A stretch of 64,000 nucleotides of DNA from the NCBI GenBank assembly GCA_900539175.1, contig UQAW01000001.1:1-64000 (forward strand), read 5' to 3'. The position numbers and the translations under genes are program-made. Numbering within the stretch: position 1 is the first letter of the stretch; each line of letters begins with the position of its first letter. This DNA comes from an uncultured Lachnospiraceae bacterium. GTDB lineage: Bacteria > Bacillota > Clostridia > Lachnospirales > Lachnospiraceae. Shown piece after piece: positions 36,901-44,400 of the stretch. Below the pieces are notes generated by a model that made no database searches, was not told where the DNA came from, and was given only the letters and a program-made list of their open reading frames with translations.

Positions 36901-39900
36901 AATCAGCAGGAATTTTCAAAAAGAGAAATTCTTCCTTTGGAAACACAGGAATTTTATCAGACATCGGCAGCTCAAAAGCGTTTATATACCGTGCAGAGTA
37001 TGCAGCCGGAGAGTGTAGCATATAATCTGGCGGCTGTTTATGTCGTAGAAGGTGAAATAGATGTGCAGCGTGTGAAAGAGACGGTACAGAGACTGGTTGA
37101 AAGACATGAAGCATTCCGTACTTCCTTTGGAGTCAGAGATGGAGAAATCGTTCAGTATATTGCGGAAAAGGTTCAGACACCGATTGAATTTTCAGAGGAG
37201 AAATCAGCAGGGTTAAAGGAGCTGATCCGTGAATTTGTACAGCCATTTGATCTGACAAAAGCGCCGTTACTTCGGATGAAGGTGGTTCGTATATCAGAAA
37301 ATAAACATTATTTTTTGATGGATATGCATCATATCATATCTGATCAAAGCTCGATTGATGTTCTGATGAAAGACTTTTATGCGCTGTATGTGGGAGAAAA
37401 TCTTACACCATTAAAGATTCATTTTAAAGATTTTGCGGCATGGCAGAATAAAAAGATCAAAGACGGAGAAATGGATCAGCAGCTTTCGTATTGGATGAAG
37501 CAGTTTTGTGAGGAGGCACTGCAGACAGATCTCCATCATGACTATTTAGTGCCTGCTAAGAGAAGTTTTTCCGGAAAGAAACTTCATTTTGCGTTCGGCT
37601 CTGACTTGTGCGGGAAGTTAGATGCGTTTGCAGGCAGTAATAATGTAACGCCGTATATGGTAATGTTCTTAACGTTGGAATTATTGCTGTGGAAATATAC
37701 GCAGCAGAAAAACCTGATTATCGGGACGGCTGTAGAAGGCAGGCGGAATGCAGGGCTGCAGGATCTGGTGGGAATGTTTGTAAATACACTTGCTGTCTGC
37801 ACATCTGTAGATGAAGAAAAGAATATAAAACAACAGCTGGAGGATGTAAAAAAGACAATTCTTGCTGCTTTTGAAAATCAGGACTGTCAGTTTGATTCCG
37901 TAGTCGAGGAACTGCGTAACCGAACAGGGATGAATGAGACATTAATTCATGTCATGATGAATTATGTGACAAAAGGAACTCAGGAGATCTGTGTAGACGG
38001 TTTAAAGATGTATCCATATGAAGAAGAGGAGATATCAGCAAAGTTTGATTTAATGTTTGTGCTTGAAAAATGCGACAGCAGCTATGCAATGGATATCGAA
38101 TATGCATCAGAATTATTTGCAGAGGAAACGATAAGGCAGATGGGCCGGAATTTCTTATTATTGCTGGATATGGTTATTGGCAATGCGCAGTTACCTGTAA
38201 AAGAACTGGCATTGCCGCTGACCAAAAGCGATCAGATGCTTTATGAGAAAATCAACGATAAGCAGCAGATTCCTGTGGACAGGTCAATTGCAGAAATTTT
38301 TGAAGAAGTAGCGGAAAGAGAGAAAGAAAGAGTTGCTGTTAAATGCGGCGAAGCAGTTACAACGTATGAAGAATTGAATCAGCTGGCGGATTTTCTGGGA
38401 ATACAGTTAAGACAGATGGGAATTCGAAGGCATGACCGGGTAGCACTTATCTTAGAACCTGGTGTACTGCAGATTGCGTCAATCATAGCAGTTTTAAAAT
38501 GCGGGGCATGTTACGTGCCGATTGACCCTCAATATCCGAAGGACCGGATTGAATTTATGCTCTCGGACAGTGCTGCGGGGGCAGTGATTGTACAGGAGTG
38601 TTATGCAGGTATCAGCGGAAACTGTACAAAAGAACTGGTGATAAGCGAAGATACCATACGAAACAGAATGCAGGAAACAGAATGCGGAAATTTTGTCCGT
38701 GAGGAAGAATTATCAATCAATGATGAAGCATACATTATCTACACTTCAGGCTCGACGGGAAAGCCCAAAGGGGTATCAGTGAGCGGGAAAAATATTTTAA
38801 GGATTGCTTATCAGCCGAATTATATGCAGGTGTGTCCGGGAGATTGTATTCTGCAATTGGCAAACTATGCTTTTGACGCATCGATTTTTGAGATCTTTAC
38901 AACAATACTGACAGGAGCGTACTGTGTAGTGATTTCAAAAGATGCATTACTGGATTTTTCCAGGCTTAGCCAGATTTTAGGTGAGCAAAGGATCAAAGCT
39001 ACGTTTATAACAGCAGCCCTCTTTAATATGATTGTGGATTATGATGCAAACATGCTGAAAAATATTGATAAAATTCTTGTGGGTGGAGAAGCACTTTCTG
39101 TCTCGCATATGAGGCGTGCTTTGAACGTACTTGGAAAAGGACATCTGTATAATGGTTATGGACCTACGGAAACAACGGTATTTGCAACCTTTTATCCAAT
39201 CGATGAAATTGAAGATCATTGTGAAAGTATTCCAATCGGTCATGCAGTGTCAGATACCACACTTTATGTTCTGGACACTTATGGACATCTGGTTCCGGCG
39301 GGAGTGCCGGGCGAACTGTGTGTCGGAGGATCCGGAGTCGCCAATGGATATATTAACAATCAGGAACTGACCAGGGAAAGATTTCAGCATATTACATTTG
39401 GGAATAAAGAGAGGATTTACAGAACCGGAGACAGAGTAATTCTCAGAAATGACGGTGAAATCATTTATATAGGAAGAACTGATTTCCAGGTAAAAATTAA
39501 TGGTTTCCGTATAGAACTAAGGGAAATTGAAAAACAGTTTGATTCTATTGAGGGAGTCAAGGAAACTGCGGTTCTGGTACAGAAAGACAGCCAGGGAGCA
39601 AAATATGTGGCTGCATATTATACCTTGCAGGAAAAGAAATATGAATATCTGACACCTGCGTATATAAGCAGTTATTTGCGTAATCTTGTGCCAGTTTATA
39701 TGATTCCGGCAAAGATTGTCTGTGTTGAACAGATGCCGCTGAATGCAAATAAAAAGATTGATTATACAAAACTTGCCCAGATGCGAGAGGATACTCCCGT
39801 TTATCAGGGAGCAGCAGAAAGTCAAAAGAATTTGAAAGCTTCTGTAAAATATGTGTTGGATGTTATGAGAGAAGCTTTAAGCAATCCCGGAATTCATCCG

Positions 39901-41400
39901 GAGGACAACTTTTTCTTCAGCGGAGGGACTTCAATCAGGGCAATTGCTATGGCACAGAAGTTCAGAGAAGCAGGATATGAAGTGGGCGTAAATGATATAT
40001 TGACACATCCTACAGCATCAGAACTTGCAGAGCTTCCAGCCTTTCAGAGATTAGACAAACAGGAGGGGCAGTTTGCCAATGCAGTGAATAAACGACCGGT
40101 CCGCCATGCTGATCAGGAGGAGTTGGAAGGAATCGTACAGTATAGTTATATGGCATCTGATATTTTGCGGCAGGTATTGCAAAAAGGAAAGACGGTAAAA
40201 GAGTTTGCAATGGCAGCTGTACAGGAGCTGCATTTGGAAAAAACGCAGAGAGTCAGCGGTATGAGTGTACAGATATATACGGCAAAAAGTACAGAAGATG
40301 TCAAAGCAGCAATTGCACAGGAACTGTGCAGACATCAGTTGCTTCATGCAGCTGCAGATTTTGAGCGTAAAGTATGGCTGGAGAAAGAAATTTCCATAAG
40401 TAATAAGCAGCTTGCCCAATACATTTCTGTTGTGGATGCGACGATGTATGATGACGCTACAAAAGAAGTTCTGGAGGAAATGATACAGACAAACATGATA
40501 ACACAAGCCCCCAAAAGCGGTGAAGTGATGTGGAAATTATGTTGTATCAAAGAAAGTGACGAAAGCTATCGGATTCTCTGGATATTTGATCATATTTGTT
40601 TTGACGGTATGAGTGCTGAGGTTATACGGCAGGATTTGTTATGTATGTTGGCAACATCCCAGGATAACGGTGAGATTGCGCTGCAAAAACCACAGACGTA
40701 CAGTGACTATGTTGAGAATATGCAGAAAAACAGAGAGATTTCCGCTGATCTGGAAACACTGAAAGAAGGTTTTCAAAACTGGAATGATTTGAATGATATC
40801 TGTATTGCTTCCATAGAAAAAAAGGCCGGAGACATAAAGCAGATTCAGATGCGGATGCAGTTAGGGGAGAATTCCGAAGAAGCGTTTGATCTGGCGTTAA
40901 AAGGTACGATACGCTTTTTGCAAAGCTATCTTTGTGAGACGGAAATCCCGATGATGATCCTGAATTACGGAAGGGTGTTAAAAGAGCAGGAATATTATAA
41001 CTGTGTCGGAGAATTTCTGGATTTGCTTCCGGTTGTATTAAAGGAAGAATGTCCGGAAAAAATTGTGGAAGATGCACTGAAAAGGAAAGAGGGCGTGAAT
41101 CTGATCGACGTGCTGGCGAATGCAGAAGATTCTTCCTTATTTGAAGAATTGTATTCCAGAGAGGGAAGAGGAGCATTTATTCTTTGGAATTTCCAGGGCT
41201 ACGTTGAAGGGAAAGAACGGGAGACATTTGAAGAAGCCGTACAATCTTTACCGTCCGACATGCTTGCAGACTTTGTAATTGTGGCAGGTTACGATGCAAC
41301 GGGAATCTATGTGCATCTGGAATCCGTCTATGGCTTTGACATAGAAGCATTGAAGGACGCTCTTTCGGGTACAGGTTTTCACTTAGAAGATGAAGTCTGA
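25000..41400 (+). CDS. Giant hybrid NRPS/PKS: C-A-T-KS-AT-T-C-A-T-KS-T-C-A-T-C
   Basis: A 5466-residue assembly line. C1 HHLIADG ~129; A1 ~448-948 (YTSGSTG); T1 Ser1006 (GGHS). KS1 ~1065-1490, Cys1235 (GCSTS), EAHGTGT, NIGHTD; AT1 ~1582-1900, Ser1676 (GHSIGE) and HAFH 1774-1777, the malonyl-type motif; T2 Ser1998. C2 HHIIADG 2183; A2 ~2515-2994; T3 Ser3063. A repeat linker ~3111-3131. KS2 ~3149-3564, Cys3316 (ACSTS), then about 300 residues lacking GQGSQ and GHS motifs, i.e. no AT; T4 Ser3923. C3 HHIISDQ 4110; A3 ~4430-4918; T5 Ser4978. C4 ~5030-5466 with DHICFDG 5197. No KR, DH, ER, MT, E or TE domain is visible. Hand-read pocket residues: A1 DITNFGVMWK, A2 DIYSIGLIWK, A3 DAFTLGGVFK (closest to valine-type). 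Starts at ATG 25000 after AAAGGAGAG. The N-terminal C domain implies an acyl donor from another protein, probably the 41460 product. Confidence 0.93.
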   Translation: MSYRFEMSEVQKGIYFECCTKDSSDYNIMLTLETKNIDGKALENAANFLVSEQEALHLGIEEAEDTIYMRAHEDVSVKIVTISSENEQETREIAIKTFTEPFDLSKAPLLRINYVKEKTGKNYLLVCMHHLIADGISMDIFVKRLFFIYDAMVLHTPFEMKMTEDVRFSDFIGKENKKLSDGEYKEQEEYWKRALEDVSAPEFIKEFSETDREMKHPAGSEIRISIPEELVAKVEKQSRELEVSEYMFQTAVYMTGIMKCTGSRNFAISSPFTYRPEKKDEEAIGCYIYNNPLFCKKEDTDSFESLVQEVRNDVFMGYMNIGYPNNLMLRGQPGNSLADQTVFDYTFIYDMYEQPESSNIIGMKDWDFCIYPGEITVIYQKIGKKAMLRLQYRKENVSYDTMENFGNRLLRIMEQVCEAPETAISDIDIFLPGERELLRKREQESVFFPFEPECVIDIFERKAAKYGEECALVYEGGSFTYNEINSMANAVAERLLQITVAEGRKKTAAIWMERSVEMVISVLGTLKAGWTYVPMDLSYTEGRIRYIEKDAGLSAVLTSGELLGRLEGMTEISLLCTERIIAECKRSENPAVLRSPQDAAYIEYTSGSTGEPKGVIIENQNIVNTVKDLERRFPLEKEDVYLFKTSLTFDISGTELYGWIVGKGKLCILPPDAEKDTFAIVQAIEEFKVTHINFVPSMLRIFVECLEDEENCEKISSLKWIFTGGEAINNDLVERFLSLSTGISLENVYGPTEATMWAAHYPLRHAEKTLNVPIGKALNEYRLYVVDKNMKRLPVMVPGELCISGAGVARGYLHKDDLTKKVFLDNPFWEEGDPNHYKRLYKTGDLARMLPDGNYEFLGRIDHQVKVNGIRIELGEIENVFLEYEGITHSVCLLSKRTNGDSYIVLCYSSVEEIPESQLRMYASKNLSAALVPSEYVFVEEMPRTLSEKIDRKALAKLAEVQRRKQKIITEPVSELEQMVVSVWKEVLNKEEIGIDENFFEAGGHSIALVRVHNLLCRKLQTKFPIAILLNQPTIRGIAAAIHSLNDDGKAEQVVISKKESLSTDDIAIVGMALDVPGAESIHEFWGNLIAKKDCIHEYTVEELEKLGIERELINNPNYIRRKGRLEDIEEFDSAFFKITPAEVQMMSPQLRLLYKGAWQAMEDAGIASGIYNERTGVYIGASDDFMWYQGMMFGNERYSDTYQIYTQSTNHFLATRLSYMFDFKGPAMSVLTGCSTSLVTAHLACKALLQKECDVALAGGVTVELPNEGGYLYEPNLMFSKDGKCKPFDDKADGTVFSNGMGIVVLKRLEDAKKDHDHIYAVIKGSAVRNDGKSKLSYTAPSAAGQVITMKDAYESAGIDPKTVTYIEAHGTGTKLGDPIEIDSLSQVFASSSKQFCTVGSVKGNIGHTDTAAGIIGLIKAALCLDQKYLPATLNYETPNQNIDFEDSPFIVKNYGAEWKRLQKDIPRRAGVNAFGVGGTNVHMILEETVEEKRPAQRRYNLFPVSAMTETALAATLDDICTYVEGDTCGDNLTDAAWSLTTGRKTFPNRGFFITDGKKKADSFMKKKSADGKEKRICFMFTGQGSQYQGMARDLYKNADHNPVCAVFKAHAEKIIQAIPEEERSEFTEILYGTEEPERMNQTRYSQIALFLTEYAMAATLMELGIKPDVLIGHSIGEVTAAAFAGVWSLEEAVKVVLQRAKLMQEQEPGVMLSVGASREQLEGYVASTENVWLSLCNTTGSCVVGGKKEEIYQLQECLKKEGFSCSVLKTSHAFHTPMMNQAAKEFEEFLNTLEMNEPKFQIISNITGNPVEPGQMSQPRYWSEQITHPVEFEAVLSCVLQEENAVFFETGGRTLCSLAKKHKEVKDHHAFISCIRHPKEKKQDIVHLLGVIGKIWCEGLAINWDLFYQDANKTRVYLPAYHFDKTVYPIKMNTVSKINSTEAVREIALSEEPAAGNSTYVLDDEILEVTKAAFREIFALENLDEDSDFFEIGGDSMQAASLAAKLQKETGVLVSVAEIFANTSPGALSDLIQKKRKESGESRSEKRIQRAAQAEYYPTSPAQRRMYTLYAMNRENLAYNLPSATLIEGNLDLDKAEKTFEKLVERHEILRTSFDLKDNEVVQIIHDTCELPFQVEKITGEFDMDALVEGFLQPFSLDKAPLMRVKLVQNEKQTLMLFDVHHIIADGTAVELLTRDFNELYAGDMQPLKVQYKDYAVWLKEYLQSPEMKKQEEYWLRNLSGNLPYLELPTDFERPAVKQFEGERYEFSVGNELSHAISKRARELGVTNFILVMSAWNLVLAKYSEQSEIIIGTSVSGRSTDDIRECIGMFVNMLAIRTFPEGEKYYVDYLQEMKKTVALALENQDYQFDTLVEKLHIPRRLDRNAVFDVCFDYHNIELHDLEVEGLTFKQQELKTGRAANELLLTCSEDKEHNISCFIDYATSIFKKSTIERMAKAFLEALMTIVMKEKDLLEKCSINDISIVSAEEKRAIEELNNSTYRVHDYRVSIPGLFKKWVEKQPEQTAIITSDGKKFTYLEIWKKVEKLAYLLQRKGADKEVTVAIIPHRDETMIAAIFAVLYTGAAYVPIDISYPDSRINDIIEQSNAAIVLGEKEVESRIKSKRIFIELQEGCRTDGREEAVIAFDETEAAQPDDLAYILFTSGSTGKPKGVEVTRKNLLNFIYDTQERGLIGQEGDRVCCITTPSFDIFGYEAITPLCSGSSIYICSQIEQLDAKKTAEKIVKYQVTHLLSAVSRLRVFVENKEFEPALSSLRCIMGGGENFPEILMKFLKENTKARIYNLYGPTETTIWSTAKELTYADNMSIGTPIANTRLYIMDASGHLLPRGVFGELCIAGDGVSRGYRNRKEETEKHFVESKELGGIRIYRTGDRARLLDSGEIELSGRIDSQIKLHGCRIELGEIEAVVQNSHFVENASAVVRKSNDGNDQLFLFYSNHEDAEQQLRNYIAGKLPVYMVPDRFVRMEKLPITSNGKIDRKFLEKVEIDMSSDDKRVTESISNTHTISAAGKDKQSVKHRILEIWKEVLHNDAVTANDNFFDVGGNSYSLMLAANKIGELLGTSMDLTILFEYPTVQGLVDYLKLDEKTGEESAAEKESLLKESLLKESLLKESESEPQKQEVLKQEQSNRKIAVVGMAGRFPEAENVDEFWKNIKAGKESIRFFEEKELLEAGVPKADIENPSYVKAKGYLEDVQYFDAKFFGMTKKEAQIMDPQIRTLMECCYHALEDANCDLKRYEGDIALFAGSSSNALWMSKFAGNKDIVDMFSAMTVNDKDFLTTQISYKLNLTGPSINVQTACSTSLVAICQAAQCLLEGDADMALAGGVSITYPRKEGYVWHENMIYSKDGHCRAFSDDATGTVSGNGCGVVVLKPFEKAVEDGDDIYAVLEGFAVNNDGVGKVGYSAPSIAGQKKVIEKALTRAQVAPGDIGYVEAHGTGTKLGDPIEIEALKQAWKIEETGSCAIGSVKANVGHLDAAAGVTGFMKAVNVLYHRTIPPIVNFSKPNPMIHMEETPFYVARQAMELKEKYNYAAVSAFGIGGTNAHAILGAAPTEKNQYKNEDMGLLLFSAKTENSLVQTAKAVIGEMQEKKFSAADVAHTLSVGRAQLPVRMAVTMYDQKAEMQFDEYSSEICFLDEENEKGIQGVYILSEDEEALCRFGRGLMGARARHGLVRRFRKILGDLMNTCEWNYGQMLERVIYGEEDLVPGVYDETELIVTAAAVETALYHLLKYCGVRKVTLESKRAGRIAAAVIAKGSDFGEALNLIRTDISGEYEQKTGVLHQRGSNENFYSLSVGRRSYEDSIKAQEELLEIIGRLWAGGCSLEIGKINPGRKLHIHGYVFEKEEFEADVKPYSLQRENEVPAQERTVRCSTEEDVFEVFADIWEEVLGEKNITQESDFFEAGGDSLGSIRMAALIERNFGVSIPQDILFEKSSAGEITAWIYAHLEMGKNQQEFSKREILPLETQEFYQTSAAQKRLYTVQSMQPESVAYNLAAVYVVEGEIDVQRVKETVQRLVERHEAFRTSFGVRDGEIVQYIAEKVQTPIEFSEEKSAGLKELIREFVQPFDLTKAPLLRMKVVRISENKHYFLMDMHHIISDQSSIDVLMKDFYALYVGENLTPLKIHFKDFAAWQNKKIKDGEMDQQLSYWMKQFCEEALQTDLHHDYLVPAKRSFSGKKLHFAFGSDLCGKLDAFAGSNNVTPYMVMFLTLELLLWKYTQQKNLIIGTAVEGRRNAGLQDLVGMFVNTLAVCTSVDEEKNIKQQLEDVKKTILAAFENQDCQFDSVVEELRNRTGMNETLIHVMMNYVTKGTQEICVDGLKMYPYEEEEISAKFDLMFVLEKCDSSYAMDIEYASELFAEETIRQMGRNFLLLLDMVIGNAQLPVKELALPLTKSDQMLYEKINDKQQIPVDRSIAEIFEEVAEREKERVAVKCGEAVTTYEELNQLADFLGIQLRQMGIRRHDRVALILEPGVLQIASIIAVLKCGACYVPIDPQYPKDRIEFMLSDSAAGAVIVQECYAGISGNCTKELVISEDTIRNRMQETECGNFVREEELSINDEAYIIYTSGSTGKPKGVSVSGKNILRIAYQPNYMQVCPGDCILQLANYAFDASIFEIFTTILTGAYCVVISKDALLDFSRLSQILGEQRIKATFITAALFNMIVDYDANMLKNIDKILVGGEALSVSHMRRALNVLGKGHLYNGYGPTETTVFATFYPIDEIEDHCESIPIGHAVSDTTLYVLDTYGHLVPAGVPGELCVGGSGVANGYINNQELTRERFQHITFGNKERIYRTGDRVILRNDGEIIYIGRTDFQVKINGFRIELREIEKQFDSIEGVKETAVLVQKDSQGAKYVAAYYTLQEKKYEYLTPAYISSYLRNLVPVYMIPAKIVCVEQMPLNANKKIDYTKLAQMREDTPVYQGAAESQKNLKASVKYVLDVMREALSNPGIHPEDNFFFSGGTSIRAIAMAQKFREAGYEVGVNDILTHPTASELAELPAFQRLDKQEGQFANAVNKRPVRHADQEELEGIVQYSYMASDILRQVLQKGKTVKEFAMAAVQELHLEKTQRVSGMSVQIYTAKSTEDVKAAIAQELCRHQLLHAAADFERKVWLEKEISISNKQLAQYISVVDATMYDDATKEVLEEMIQTNMITQAPKSGEVMWKLCCIKESDESYRILWIFDHICFDGMSAEVIRQDLLCMLATSQDNGEIALQKPQTYSDYVENMQKNREISADLETLKEGFQNWNDLNDICIASIEKKAGDIKQIQMRMQLGENSEEAFDLALKGTIRFLQSYLCETEIPMMILNYGRVLKEQEYYNCVGEFLDLLPVVLKEECPEKIVEDALKRKEGVNLIDVLANAEDSSLFEELYSREGRGAFILWNFQGYVEGKERETFEEAVQSLPSDMLADFVIVAGYDATGIYVHLESVYGFDIEALKDALSGTGFHLEDEV
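34336..34390 (+). repeat. In-frame tandem 15-bp repeat in the T3-KS2 linker
   Basis: The unit GAGAGCCTATTAAAA occurs three times in a row (with GAAAGC variants), encoding ESLLK repeats between the T3 and KS2 domains. As a multiple of three it can change copy number without frameshift, varying linker length. Confidence 0.85.
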
Positions 41401-41459
41401 TGAAATGGAAAAGCAAACAGCGTAGTGATTAGAAAAATAAGTGATGAGAGGTACGAAAG

Positions 41460-44400
41460 GTGAGAGTAGCATTAGCAGAAGGTATCAAAAAAGATGTTTC
41501 ACATGGATATAAACATGTATATGATTTGTTGGAACATGCAGTAAGGATTGCACCGGAAAAGGGGACATACTATATTCGTGAAGATGGGAGCGAGGAAAAG
41601 GTTACATATAGTACACAAAAAAAGACTGCGTTAGGAATTTTGGCTTCTTTGCAGAAAAAGGGGGTAAAAAAGGGAGATTATCTTATAGCAGATGTTTCAG
41701 ATACAAAAAATTATCATTTTTTGATGTGGGCATGTTTTTACGGCGGTATTATTATTACCGCCCTCCCGAGACCGGATTTTAGTGTGAAAGATTCAGAAAC
41801 CGTAAATGGAACAAAGCAAATATGGGAAATGTTGGGAAAGCCTGTGTTTGTAACGGACGATGAAATGAAAAATCTTTATGAAAGAGTGTTGGGATCGGGA
41901 AAGACAGAGAGTATGCAGGAGTTGTTTTCCGAAGACAAGGGAAATATTGCAGAAATTTCCAGAGACGATGCAGCATATATTCAGTTTTCTTCCGGAAGTA
42001 CAGGAAATAAAAAGGGAGCTGTTTTGAGCAATGAAAACCTGATTCAGGCCAGTTGCGGAATTGTGGACTTTGAACAGTGTACAGATTCGGAAAGACCATT
42101 AATGTGGCTGCCTCATACACATAATTTCGGGGCTTTCACATTCTGCCTGTTGTCGGTTGTTCTGGGGATAGATTCCTGGAGTATGAAGACAGAAACTTTT
42201 GTAAGAAATCCGGTTCTCTTTATGCAGAAGGTAACGCAGCACCGGGTGACAAGATTGTGTACGAATAATCTTGGGATTGGAATTTTGGTACAGATGGCAG
42301 CACAGGTTGATACCCGTATGTTTGATTTATCCGCATTGGCGGCGATCTATATAGGATCAGAGAAACCGTCGGTGAAATTAATGGGTGCGTTTGCAGCATT
42401 ATATCATATCAATGAAAATGTTTTCCGGGCAGGGTACGGAATGTCAGAGACGGTACTGACCGTAGCCTCAAGTCGGGGATTTGACAGTAAAAAAGTTCTC
42501 CGGATTTCCAGAAAGGAAATGAGCGAGAATAACAAAGCGGTAGCGTTTCAGGGGGAAAATCCAGAGGAAAGCATTTGTCTGCTGGAGCATGGGCGTCCTG
42601 TTACGAATGTCACAATTGGTATTTTCAATGAAAAGAATCAACTCTTAGAAGAGAATGAGATCGGCAGCATACGTGTAAAAAGCGCTACCGTGTTTCAGGG
42701 ATACTGTAATAGTAATACCGGGAACGATGAAAGCATTTTTGCTGACGGATGGTTTATTACCGGGGATATAGGGTTTATACGGGATGGTCAGCTTTATATT
42801 GCAGGAAGAAGTAAAGACATTATTATTATCCGGGGTGTTAATTACATGTTGACTGATTTGGAGGCAGTCGTACAAAACAGGCTGGGTAAAGAAGGAAAAG
42901 TGGTGTTTATTGCTTCTGAAAATGAGTCGGGAGAAGAATTGGTTGCATTTTTCGAGCATGAGTTTTCGGAGGAAACAAAAAAGCACTATCTGGAGTCAGT
43001 TGATAAAATCAAGGGATGCCTGGGGACTGAATTTGGGTTAGAAGTAAAGACAGTTATTCCTGTATCAGAGATTAAGATGACAGCCAGCAGAAAACTGGAT
43101 CGGTATGGGATGAAAAGGGCATATCAAAGCGGAGAATATAACGATATTTTGCAGAAGGTACAGGAACTTGAAGCGGTAACTGTTTCGAAAAACGAGGGTT
43201 ATGGAGAACAGCATCAGAAATTAGCTTATGAGATACGGAAATGTTGGGGAAAAGTTTTAAATCTGGATCCCGAAGGTATTTCTTTTCAGGCATCGTTTAA
43301 AAGTATCGGCGGAAATTCTGTGAAGGGATTTTTTCTTATTCAGGAGATAGAGGAATTCTTAAGAAATGATGGCAGGCCAGATATAAAGTTAAATCAAAAC
43401 CTGCTTGTAAAATGTGCAACAATCCAGGAAATGACCGATTATATCGAGGGAGTTGAGAGAGAAACAAAGTCTGGGGATATGCAGGCCCAAAAAGAAAAGG
43501 AAGTAGCGATAACGGGTATGGCTTTCCGGCTTCCTGGAGCTTCCACGCAGGAAGAATTGTGGAAAATTCTTGAAGAAGGAAAGGATTGTGTACATAAAGT
43601 AAGTGAAAAAAGAAAGAAATTAAGTAAAGAAGAATCCTGGGATGATATTTTCGGAGAAATTGAAGAAATTGACGCTTTTGATTATGAATTTTTCAATATC
43701 ACAAAGGAAGAAGCCGATTTTATGGATCCGCAGCAGAGACTGTCATTGGAGGTAGCTTATGAGGCATTGGATGACAGCGGAGAGGGTGTGATTGATGATA
43801 AGGAAAAAAATATTGCAATTTTAGCGGCAACGAGTGGAAATTCCTATTATCCGCTGCTGTTGGATTATGTAAAGAAAAACGGAACAAAGGATATTCCGCC
43901 GATGACAATGGTAGGAAATCTGGGAAGTACGATTGCTACAAGAGTGGCACAGTATCTAAACAGCAGAGGCTGCGCAATGGCGATTGATTCCGCATGTTCT
44001 TCCTTTATGACCGCATTCCTGTTGGCGGAAAAAATGATTCAATCAGGAGAGTGCGAGGGCGCTTTGGTGTTGGGAGCAAACATTTTTCCGACTTCGTATA
44101 CACATGCAATTGCAAGGTGTGCAGGTATTCTTTCTAAGGGAGATTGTACAAAAGTTTTTGACAAGAATGCAGACGGCTCACTTCTCGGAGAGGGTGTTGT
44201 TGCGGTTTATTTAGAGGGATTGGAACATGCAAGGAAACATAAAAAGAATATTTATGGAGTGATTGCAGGCGGTGCTATGAACAATGACGGAACATCTTTA
44301 AGTGTAATGGCGCCGAATCCGGCCGGACAATATGATGTTTTGAAAAAAGCATATCAGGAATCGGGTGTAAATGTCAGCGATATTACCTATATTGAAGCTC

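Noticed and set aside
25000..41400. Possible assembly fusion of several NRPS/PKS genes into one frame
   Set aside because: The frame is uninterrupted, domain order and linkers are regular and no internal start with a ribosome site at domain borders stands out; a single giant protein is the simplest reading.
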